Shown piece by piece: positions 57,708-64,000 of a stretch of DNA of 64,000 bases. A model generated the notes under the pieces. It saw only the letters and a program-made list of their open reading frames with translations, had not been told where the DNA came from and ran no database searches. The position numbers were made by a program, and so were the translations under genes. The DNA is taken from contig NC_019978.1 of NCBI RefSeq assembly GCF_000328625.1, positions 1,736,001 through 1,800,000 on the forward strand, written 5' to 3'. This DNA comes from Halobacteroides halobius DSM 5150. Lineage in GTDB: Bacteria > Bacillota > Halanaerobiia > Halobacteroidales > Halobacteroidaceae. Position 1 is the stretch's first letter, and each line of letters starts with the position of its first letter.

Positions 57708-57739
57708 TTGGAAGTATTCACTTCCTCTCTCTTATGAGC

Positions 57740-57745
57740 ATTATA
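57740..57745 (-). promoter_or_regulatory. -10 element of the spoIIGA-sigE promoter
   Basis: A consensus TATAAT lies about 33 bp before the spoIIGA start codon. No good -35 is present at normal spacing, as expected for a promoter activated by Spo0A. Confidence 0.45.
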
Positions 57746-57799
57746 TTTTTTTAAGATCAAAAATATAACTTAAAAATCAATTACTATAAAATTTATCTT

Positions 57800-57806
57800 T
57801 TCGACA
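57800..57806 (-). promoter_or_regulatory. Spo0A box 1 upstream of spoIIGA
   Basis: TGTCGAA on the minus strand is the exact core of the Spo0A-binding consensus. It lies about 55 bp upstream of the -10. Confidence 0.6.
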
Positions 57807-57849
57807 TTCTATGTAGCATAAAATTTTTTTATCACTCAGTGTTATTCTT

Positions 57850-57856
57850 TGTCGAA
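57850..57856 (+). promoter_or_regulatory. Spo0A box 2 upstream of spoIIGA
   Basis: TGTCGAA on the plus strand, next to the ftsZ terminator, is 50 bp from box 1 and in the opposite orientation. Confidence 0.5.
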
Positions 57857-57889
57857 TAAAAAAATCTCGATACCCCTAGGCATCGAGAT
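57857..57889 (-). terminator. Intrinsic terminator of ftsZ
   Basis: ATCTCGAT (57864-57871) pairs with ATCGAGAT (57882-57889) around a 10-nt tip that also pairs partly. The stem is followed on the minus strand by TTTTTTTA. Confidence 0.8.
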
Positions 57890-57894
57890 CAAGA

Positions 57895-59004
57895 TCAAAT
57901 ATCTTTATTTTTCCTTAAAAAAGCTGGTATATCCAGATCATTGTCATTAAATGGTTGAATATTAAAATCATCTTCCGTTTGTTTCTCTTCCTTTTGATCT
58001 GGAGTCTCTTCTTGAATTGAAGCAGTTTCTTTAGATGAAGAGGTTTGTTGACTATTAAATCCTGTAGCAATTACTGTTACTTTAACCTCATTTTCAATTT
58101 CTTCATCTACAACCGATCCTAAAATAATATTTGCTTCTGGATCGGCTACTTCTGAAATAACTTTAGCAGCCTCATTAGCTTCATGTAAACCTAAATCAAC
58201 ACCACCAGTAATATTAAGTAATACTCCCTTGGCCCCCTCTATAGAAGCTTCCAATAAAGGAGAAGCAATAGCTGCTTTAGCTGCATCAACTGCTCTTTCA
58301 TCACCTGCTGCTTTACCAATACCCATTAAAGCAGATCCTGCATCAGTCATAATTGTTTTTACATCTGCAAAATCAAGATTTATTAAACCAGTAATAGTTA
58401 TTAAATCAGAAATACCTTGTACCCCCTGGCGTAATACATCATCTGCAGTTTTAAAGGCATCAACCAAACTAGTTTGCTTCTCTACTACATCTAATAGTCT
58501 ATCATTAGGAATAATAATTAAAGTATCAACCTTTTCCTTTAACTTTTCTATACCTTTTTGAGCCTTGGACATCCTTTGGCGTCCCTCAACAGTAAAAGGC
58601 TTAGTTACAACCCCTACAGTTAAAGCTTCCGTTTCTTGTTTAGCGATATTAGCTATTACGGGGGCAGCACCAGTTCCAGTACCTCCTCCCATACCAGCTG
58701 TAATAAATACCATATCTGCCCCTTGTAGAGCTTCCTTAATCATTTCTCTACTCTCTTCAGCAGCATTAGCACCTACTTCTGGATTAGCTCCAGCTCCTAA
58801 GCCATCTGTTAAATCTTCTCCAATCTGTAAAGTAACCTCTGCTCGAGAAGAAACTAAAGCTTGACCATCTGTGTTGACAGCAATAAACTCTACTCCGTTT
58901 AATCCAGATTCAACCATCCGGTTAACAGCATTATTGCCACCACCACCTACTCCAACTACTTTTATATCAGCAAATTGTGGCTCTTCTGAACCAAATTCAA
59001 ACAT
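57895..59004 (-). CDS. ftsZ: Cell division protein FtsZ
   Basis: This tubulin-like GTPase has GGGNNAVN near residue 20, the signature [10 protein letters not shown] near 105-114 and a variable Gln/Glu/Lys-rich linker. The C-terminal partner-binding peptide is [10 protein letters not shown] choose ATG 59004 (MFEFGSEE, 369 residues) behind GGGGGGG; the TTG one codon earlier is less likely. It forms the division ring and follows ftsA by 20 bp. Confidence 0.97.
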   Translation of the reverse strand: MFEFGSEEPQFADIKVVGVGGGGNNAVNRMVESGLNGVEFIAVNTDGQALVSSRAEVTLQIGEDLTDGLGAGANPEVGANAAEESREMIKEALQGADMVFITAGMGGGTGTGAAPVIANIAKQETEALTVGVVTKPFTVEGRQRMSKAQKGIEKLKEKVDTLIIIPNDRLLDVVEKQTSLVDAFKTADDVLRQGVQGISDLITITGLINLDFADVKTIMTDAGSALMGIGKAAGDERAVDAAKAAIASPLLEASIEGAKGVLLNITGGVDLGLHEANEAAKVISEVADPEANIILGSVVDEEIENEVKVTVIATGFNSQQTSSSKETASIQEETPDQKEEKQTEDDFNIQPFNDNDLDIPAFLRKNKDI

Positions 59005-59024
59005 CAAGACCCCCCCTAACTAGC

Positions 59025-60317
59025 CTAAAGAATATTTTTAAACCACTTCCTCATTTTATCAAATAAATCCTCAACAATCTGTTCTTCATCTCTATTTGTT
59101 TTTGCAGTAGTTTTATCAGTCATATTTTCAGCTCCATAATAACCTAATCCAACTCCTGTAGAAAAAATAGCACCATTCTCACCAGAAAAACTAGAATACT
59201 CTTCATCAAGATCATAAATAGAACCTTCTACACAATCAAGTAAAGAGTCAATATTTTCCGGAGCACCAATTCTAACAGGCATATCAAGCTTTTCAGAAGC
59301 TAATTTAGAGACTCCTTCTAATAAAGATCCTCCTCCAGTTACAACAGCTCCTGCTGGAACTAAGCCTTTATAACCAGCTTTTTCAATATCTTCTTTAACT
59401 AACGAAAAGATTTCATCAATTCTAGGTTCAATAATATTGCATAATACCTTCCGAGAAATAGTCCTTTGTTGTTTTCCACTGGTATCTAATATATTTATCT
59501 TTTCATTTTGACCAATTAAATCAGCTTTAGCACAGCCATGTTTAATTTTAATCTTTTCAGCGATATCTCGAGGAGTACGCATCCCTACAGCAATATCATT
59601 TGTCACATGATCCCCACCCACAGGTAAAATAGAAGTATACCAGATACTTCCTTCCTTAAAGATGGCAATATCTGTGGTGCCTCCTCCCATATCCACTAAT
59701 AATACCCCTAAATCTTTTTCACTCTCAGACAAAACAGCCTTACTTGCGGCCAAAGGCTGTAATACAATCCCTTCTACTCCTATATTTACTTCTTTAACAC
59801 TTTTTACTAAATTTTGAATTGAAGTCACTGAACCTGTAACAATATGAGCTTCAGCTTCTAATCTAACTCCAGACATTCCTAAAGGGTATTTAATATCTTT
59901 ACAACCATCAACAATAAACTCTCTAGGAATAACATGTATTATTTGCCGTTCAGGTGGCATAGAAATAATCTTAGTAGCATCAATCACCCGATCAATATCA
60001 TTTCTGGTAATCTCTTTATTCTCACCAGTAACTGCTACTACTCCATGTCTATTTGTAGAAGAAATATGCGAACCAGCAATCCCTACAAATACCGACTCCA
60101 ATTCTACCCCAGCCATTCTTTCAGCTTTAACAACAGAATCCTCTATAGAATTAACAGTATCATCTATATCAACAACCATACCTTTCTTTAAACCAGTAGA
60201 AGGGCTAGTACCAACTCCTATTACTTCAATAGTTCCGTTATTATTAACCTCAGCTATTATTGTACATACCTTCGTTGTTCCTACATCAATTCCAGCGACT
60301 ATATTACGTTGTGTCAC
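59025..60317 (-). CDS. ftsA: Cell division protein FtsA
   Basis: This 430-residue actin-like ATPase has AGIDVGTTKVCTIIAE as phosphate loop 1, LLVDMGGGTTDIAIF as phosphate loop 2 and VVTGGGSLLEG as the adenosine motif. A C-terminal amphipathic, basic helix (DLFDKMRKWFKNIL) serves as membrane anchor. It tethers FtsZ to the membrane. The start is GTG 60317 behind GGAGGG. Confidence 0.96.
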   Translation of the reverse strand: MTQRNIVAGIDVGTTKVCTIIAEVNNNGTIEVIGVGTSPSTGLKKGMVVDIDDTVNSIEDSVVKAERMAGVELESVFVGIAGSHISSTNRHGVVAVTGENKEITRNDIDRVIDATKIISMPPERQIIHVIPREFIVDGCKDIKYPLGMSGVRLEAEAHIVTGSVTSIQNLVKSVKEVNIGVEGIVLQPLAASKAVLSESEKDLGVLLVDMGGGTTDIAIFKEGSIWYTSILPVGGDHVTNDIAVGMRTPRDIAEKIKIKHGCAKADLIGQNEKINILDTSGKQQRTISRKVLCNIIEPRIDEIFSLVKEDIEKAGYKGLVPAGAVVTGGGSLLEGVSKLASEKLDMPVRIGAPENIDSLLDCVEGSIYDLDEEYSSFSGENGAIFSTGVGLGYYGAENMTDKTTAKTNRDEEQIVEDLFDKMRKWFKNIL

Positions 60318-60421
60318 TAAATGCCCTCCTTTCTAAAAAGCACAAATAGCCCTGTTTTTAATACCTTCCTAGTGATAAATTCAATAATTATAACTAATTT
60401 CCTTTTTTTATTTGAGAAAAT

Positions 60422-61132
60422 TTACTTTATTTTTAAAAAAGCGTTTCCTTTAGACCTTAAATCTATATACTCTACATCTAAATTCCTAGATTTAACATCT
60501 TGATAAATCAAATCTAGCATTTTGGCTTTACGTTCAATATCAAATTTATTACCCAGTTTAACTTCTCCCCCTTGCTTTAAAAACAAAAGAAACTGACCTT
60601 GAGATGTAACATGCACTTCAGTTATCTCCACCAGTGTTTTTTTAGATAACTTACTTAAGTAACTAATAGCAATTTCAATATTACCACTTAAATTTATCCT
60701 TTTCTCTTGAGCCTTAATATTAACTCCTGTAATCAATGGTAAATTCCAATTAAATAAATTATTACTTACTTCTAAAATCCAACCTTGAGCATCAATTACT
60801 TGATAAGAAGATTGAAAAGGGATGATAGCTATTGGACGTCTTTCTTGAATTTCTATTACTACTATATTGGGTAAATCACGTCTAACTTCTACTGATTTTA
60901 ATTGAGATAGTTTTAGTAATTTATCTTCTATATTTTCTGGGTCAATAGCAAAGATACTATCTTTTTTATTAACTTTACTATAATTAAGTACATACTGATC
61001 GGATAATAAATGATTACCTATAATCTTTATTTCTCTAATCTGAAAATAATTTGAATAAATAATATTTACAGTTGCCAAAACTATTAAGAGTCCAATCATA
61101 ATTAAAATAGTTTGCTTGTCCAAAAAAATCAC
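60422..61132 (-). CDS. ftsQ: Cell division protein FtsQ/DivIB
   Basis: This 236-residue bitopic membrane protein has a TM helix (about 8-26) followed by a POTRA domain (REIKIIGNHLLSD) and a FtsQ beta domain (VEVRRDLPNIVVIEIQERRPIA). It is a little short, as is usual in this group, and lacks a long cytoplasmic tail. It lies between ddl and ftsA. A perfect 24-bp palindrome precedes it. Confidence 0.9.
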   Translation of the reverse strand: MIFLDKQTILIMIGLLIVLATVNIIYSNYFQIREIKIIGNHLLSDQYVLNYSKVNKKDSIFAIDPENIEDKLLKLSQLKSVEVRRDLPNIVVIEIQERRPIAIIPFQSSYQVIDAQGWILEVSNNLFNWNLPLITGVNIKAQEKRINLSGNIEIAISYLSKLSKKTLVEITEVHVTSQGQFLLFLKQGGEVKLGNKFDIERKAKMLDLIYQDVKSRNLDVEYIDLRSKGNAFLKIK

Positions 61133-61157
61133 CCCTTATACTAAAAATAAAACTAAC

Positions 61158-61181
61158 CAGGGCAATAAATTTATTGCCCTG
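61158..61181 (-). other. 24-bp perfect palindrome between ddl and ftsQ
   Basis: Two 12-bp arms, CAGGGCAATAAA and TTTATTGCCCTG, are followed on the minus strand by a U-rich stretch (GTTAGTTTTATTTTTAG). It may be a partial terminator between the mur/ddl and fts parts of the cluster. Confidence 0.6.
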
Positions 61182-61203
61182 AAATATTATATAATAAAGG
61201 GAC

Positions 61204-62148
61204 TTATTCATTTAAAGCTAACTTTAAAATTCTTACTACTAATTCTTGAAAATCAATCCCTATAGCCGCTGCAGCTTGAGGTAACAAACTAGTCTCAGTC
61301 ATTCCAGGGATAGTATTTACTTCTAAAACATATGGCTTACCTTGAGGAGTAACTCTTAAGTCTACTCTTGATACTCCACTACATTTTAAAACTTGATGTG
61401 CTTGCAATGCTAATTGTTGGGCTTGATTATAGACTTGTTCATTTAGATTAGCTGGCACATCAAATTTAGTCATTCCTTTAGTATACTTAGCTTCAAAATC
61501 ATAAACACCTTCTTGAGGCATAATCTCAATAATCGGTAAAACCATTGGATCTTCATCTCCTAATAAACCAACCGTAATTTCACGCCCCGGGATATATTCC
61601 TCAATTAATACTTCTCTATCATATTTAAAAGCATTTTCAATACTATCAATTAGCTTCTCTTCTTCTTCTACAATAGATAATCCTATACTAGACCCTTCTA
61701 AAGCAGGTTTAATCACTACCGGTAACTTTAGTTCTTTTCTTATATCAGATTTTAGTTGTTCATCTTCCTCTTTAAAATCTTTCTTTGAAACAGAAATAAA
61801 CTGAGGTGTAGTAACTTCTATCTGCTTAAATAGTCTCTTAGAAGTAACCTTATCCATAGCTAAAGAGCTAGCTAATACTCCGGAACCAGTGTAAGGGATA
61901 CCCTTTAGTTCTAATAATCCCTGGATTGTACCATCTTCCCCAAAACGACCATGTAAAGCAATAAAAGCAACATCTATTTTTTCAGCAGATAAAGCTTGAT
62001 ATAAATCATCATTAGCAGGATCTAAATCAATTGTTTGAAAGCCTTGTTTTTTTAAAGCAGCTAAAATAGCTTTTCCTGTTTTAAGAGAGACCTCTCGCTC
62101 CTTAGATTTTCCTCCTCTTATAACAGCAATTGTTTTATCTTCTAACAT
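61204..62148 (-). CDS. ddl: D-alanine--D-alanine ligase
   Basis: This 314-residue ATP-grasp enzyme joins two D-Ala for peptidoglycan. Visible motifs are GGKSKEREVSLKTG at the N-terminus, HGRFGEDGTIQGLLE (about 65-79), KPALEGSSIGL (about 142-152) and the C-terminal VLEVNTIPGMTETSLLP. It lies 12 bp after murA. Confidence 0.96.
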   Translation of the reverse strand: MLEDKTIAVIRGGKSKEREVSLKTGKAILAALKKQGFQTIDLDPANDDLYQALSAEKIDVAFIALHGRFGEDGTIQGLLELKGIPYTGSGVLASSLAMDKVTSKRLFKQIEVTTPQFISVSKKDFKEEDEQLKSDIRKELKLPVVIKPALEGSSIGLSIVEEEEKLIDSIENAFKYDREVLIEEYIPGREITVGLLGDEDPMVLPIIEIMPQEGVYDFEAKYTKGMTKFDVPANLNEQVYNQAQQLALQAHQVLKCSGVSRVDLRVTPQGKPYVLEVNTIPGMTETSLLPQAAAAIGIDFQELVVRILKLALNE

Positions 62149-62160
62149 CTGACTACCTCC

Positions 62161-63411
62161 TTACTTCACTCGTATAATATTTGCACCAAGTTTAGTTAAC
62201 TTATCTTCGATATTTTCATAACCACGATCAATATGATAAATATTATCAACTTTAGTTTTACCTTCAGCTGATAAACCAGCTAAAATCAAAGCAGCTCCTG
62301 CTCTTAAATCACTTGCTTCTACTCTTGTTCCAGACAATTTGGCTACTCCATTAACAATAGCTGAACTATTATTAACTTCGATATTAGCTCCCATTTTATT
62401 TAGTTCTTTAGCATGTTGTAAACGATTATCAAAAATAGTTTCTGTAATTACACTTCTACCTTCTGCTATAGAAAGAAAAGTCATAAACTGAGGTTGCATA
62501 TCAGTTGGAAATCCAGGATATGGTAGGGTCTTAAGCTGAACACCTTGCCAATCTTCTACTCCTGTTACCCTTACTTTATCATCTATAGTCTCTACTTTAA
62601 CGCCTGTTTCAGATAATTTAGCTAATATTGATTCAATATGTACAGGGATAAGATCTTTAGCAATTACTTGCCCCCCTGTAATTGCTGCTCCAATTAAAAA
62701 AGTACCTGCTTCAATACGATCAGGAATAACTCGATAATCTATAGCATGTAACTTCTCTACTCCTTTAATCTTAATTACATCTGTTCCTGCTCCCTTGATA
62801 TTTGCCCCCAATTTATTTAAAAAATTCTGCAAATCAACAATTTCAGGTTCTCTAGCTGCATTATAAATTTTTGTTAAGCCTTTAGCTTTAGTAGCAGCCA
62901 TCATGATATTTTCTGTAGCTCCTACACTAGGAAAATCAAGGTGGATTTCTGCTCCTTTTAATTCATCAGCTTTGCCTTTTAAAGAGTTCTCATCTTCAGT
63001 AAATTCTACCCCCAAAGCCTCTAATCCTTTCAAATGTAAATCAATTGGTCGAGAACCAATGCTACATCCTCCAGGTTGAGAAATTTCAACTTGACCAAAC
63101 CTAGCTACTAAAGGCCCCATCAAAAAAACACTAGCCCGCATCTTTTGCATCAATTCTTGAGGAATCTCACAACTATCTACATCTTTAGTATCTATAATCA
63201 TTTTACCTGGCTTATCTTCAACTTTAGAACCCAATAGAGTTAATACCTCTTTCATAACTCTAACATCTCTTAAATTAGGAACTCGACTAATTACAGATTG
63301 CCCTTCTGCTAATACTGTACCAGCTAAAATTGGTAATACAGCATTTTTAGCCCCATTAATGTCTATCTCTCCTTCTAAAGGTTTACCACCTTCAATCACA
63401 AATCTAGCCAT
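62161..63411 (-). CDS. murA: UDP-N-acetylglucosamine 1-carboxyvinyltransferase MurA
   Basis: This 416-residue enzyme transfers enolpyruvate from phosphoenolpyruvate to UDP-GlcNAc. K22-N23 (GAKNAVLPIL) and the fosfomycin-target Cys C116 in QPGGCSIGSRPID are intact, as is GFPTDMQPQ. It is the first committed step of peptidoglycan synthesis and lies 14 bp after murB. Confidence 0.97.
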   Translation of the reverse strand: MARFVIEGGKPLEGEIDINGAKNAVLPILAGTVLAEGQSVISRVPNLRDVRVMKEVLTLLGSKVEDKPGKMIIDTKDVDSCEIPQELMQKMRASVFLMGPLVARFGQVEISQPGGCSIGSRPIDLHLKGLEALGVEFTEDENSLKGKADELKGAEIHLDFPSVGATENIMMAATKAKGLTKIYNAAREPEIVDLQNFLNKLGANIKGAGTDVIKIKGVEKLHAIDYRVIPDRIEAGTFLIGAAITGGQVIAKDLIPVHIESILAKLSETGVKVETIDDKVRVTGVEDWQGVQLKTLPYPGFPTDMQPQFMTFLSIAEGRSVITETIFDNRLQHAKELNKMGANIEVNNSSAIVNGVAKLSGTRVEASDLRAGAALILAGLSAEGKTKVDNIYHIDRGYENIEDKLTKLGANIIRVK

Positions 63412-63425
63412 TGGCCTTCACCTCC

Positions 63426-64000
63426 TTAAAATAATATCTCTAGTTCTCGATTTAGTTTAACTCCAAATTTTTTATAAACTGATTTTTCTACTTGCCCCAT
63501 TAAACTCAATACATCTTCCGCTGTTGCTTCGCCTATATTGACAATAAAATTAGCATGTTTATCAGATACTTGAGCTCCACCAACAGTTAACCCTTTACAT
63601 CCAGCTTCATCAATTAATCTACCAGCTGAATCAGAAGGAGGATTCTTAAAAACACATCCAGCATTAGGTAATGATAGTGGCTGTTTTGCCTTTCGCTTAG
63701 CTAAATGCTCTTTCATTCTACTTTTAATTAACTGGGGTTTTTTAGGATTTAACTCTAATTCAACACCTAAAACAATTTCATCTTTATCCTGAAAGATACT
63801 TTTTCTATATTTAAAATCTAAATTAGAGTAAGTTTTTAGTTTACCTGTAGAAGATAAAGTCTCTACTTTAGTTATTAATTTTCCTATTTCTTCTTCTTTA
63901 ACTCCTGCATTCATTACTACTGCTCCTCCCACAGTAGCAGGTAATCCAACTCCAAACTCTAGACCACTTAAACCTTTTTTAGCAACTTTCTTAGCCAATA
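63426..64000 (-). CDS. murB: UDP-N-acetylenolpyruvoylglucosamine reductase MurB (5' end outside the window)
   Basis: About 190 C-terminal residues are present. The frame stays open to the window edge, and the apparent TTG start there is just an internal Leu. GVGLPATVGGAVVMNAG is the typical FAD-domain motif. GCVFKNPPSD carries a Cys where E. coli MurB has the proton-donor Ser, and LNRELEILF is the usual MurB end with the catalytic Glu. It reduces the MurA product to UDP-MurNAc. Confidence 0.95.
   Translation of the reverse strand, partial: LAKKVAKKGLSGLEFGVGLPATVGGAVVMNAGVKEEEIGKLITKVETLSSTGKLKTYSNLDFKYRKSIFQDKDEIVLGVELELNPKKPQLIKSRMKEHLAKRKAKQPLSLPNAGCVFKNPPSDSAGRLIDEAGCKGLTVGGAQVSDKHANFIVNIGEATAEDVLSLMGQVEKSVYKKFGVKLNRELEILF

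Noticed and set aside
58229-58864. Two plus-strand open frames over ftsZ
   Set aside because: Antisense to the most conserved part of ftsZ; no start signals.

Overview
The window is strongly AT-rich, and every gene I can support lies on the minus strand, so transcription runs from high to low coordinates. The host looks like an anaerobic, endospore-forming, diderm member of the low-GC Firmicutes, most likely Halanaerobiales (Halobacteroidaceae/Orenia-like). The evidence is spoIIGA-sigE with Spo0A boxes beside an ftsA-ftsZ/mur cluster, together with an outer-membrane beta-barrel protein with a C-terminal Phe and periplasm-style solute-binding proteins. The taxonomic placement is inference; sporulation genes plus an outer-membrane porin are what the sequence shows.

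About 1-50700 is a large arabinan/arabinoside utilisation locus. Secreted GH43 arabinanases (one lipoprotein at 11028-12494, and two LamG-GH43 paralogues at 12692-17391) probably cut arabinan outside the cell. A beta-barrel porin (17478-18323) may pass the oligosaccharides through the outer membrane. An Opp/Dpp-type ABC importer (20217-26536) would take them through the inner membrane. Cytoplasmic GH51 (3651-5165, 18697-20178), GH43 (2165-3541, 28118-29095) and an unassigned GH-A enzyme with two carbohydrate-binding modules (7868-10180) would release arabinose. A second, CUT1-type importer with a GH127 beta-L-arabinofuranosidase (43947-49123) points to separate use of beta-linked arabinofuranosides such as plant extensin or AGP glycans. 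The operon araA-araD-ribulokinase-araM-araL-tal-tkt (32732-41419), followed by aldo/keto reductase, mutarotase and MFS genes (29200-32637), carries arabinose into the pentose phosphate pathway. An MCP (5426-7390) may add chemotaxis.

Three regulators show readable operator sets. A LacI-family protein (27018-28016) has five CTAANCGNTTAG palindromes just downstream of TTGACA/TATAAT promoters. A second LacI protein (49581-50621) has CTTAAWCGTTTAAG sites flanking the GH127/CUT1 operon. AraR (41784-42884) has ATTGTAY-type boxes at araA and at its own promoter.

About 50816-53669 is a nickel unit: nikR with the ECF transporter genes nikM-N-Q-O, preceded by three direct repeats of RTAACAC at a 20-21 bp period. 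About 53796-64000 is core genome: MscS channel, polyprenyl synthase, an unknown 100-residue protein, sigE, spoIIGA, ftsZ, ftsA, ftsQ, ddl, murA and the 3' part of murB.

Non-coding features of note are two copies of a 205-bp near-palindromic element, each directly upstream of a hydrolase gene (10214 and 14920); a decayed DDE transposase (43203-43770) and other gene remnants; several long hairpins between genes; and a roughly 400-nt structured leader before the Opp-type binding protein. No tRNA, rRNA or CRISPR array was seen.
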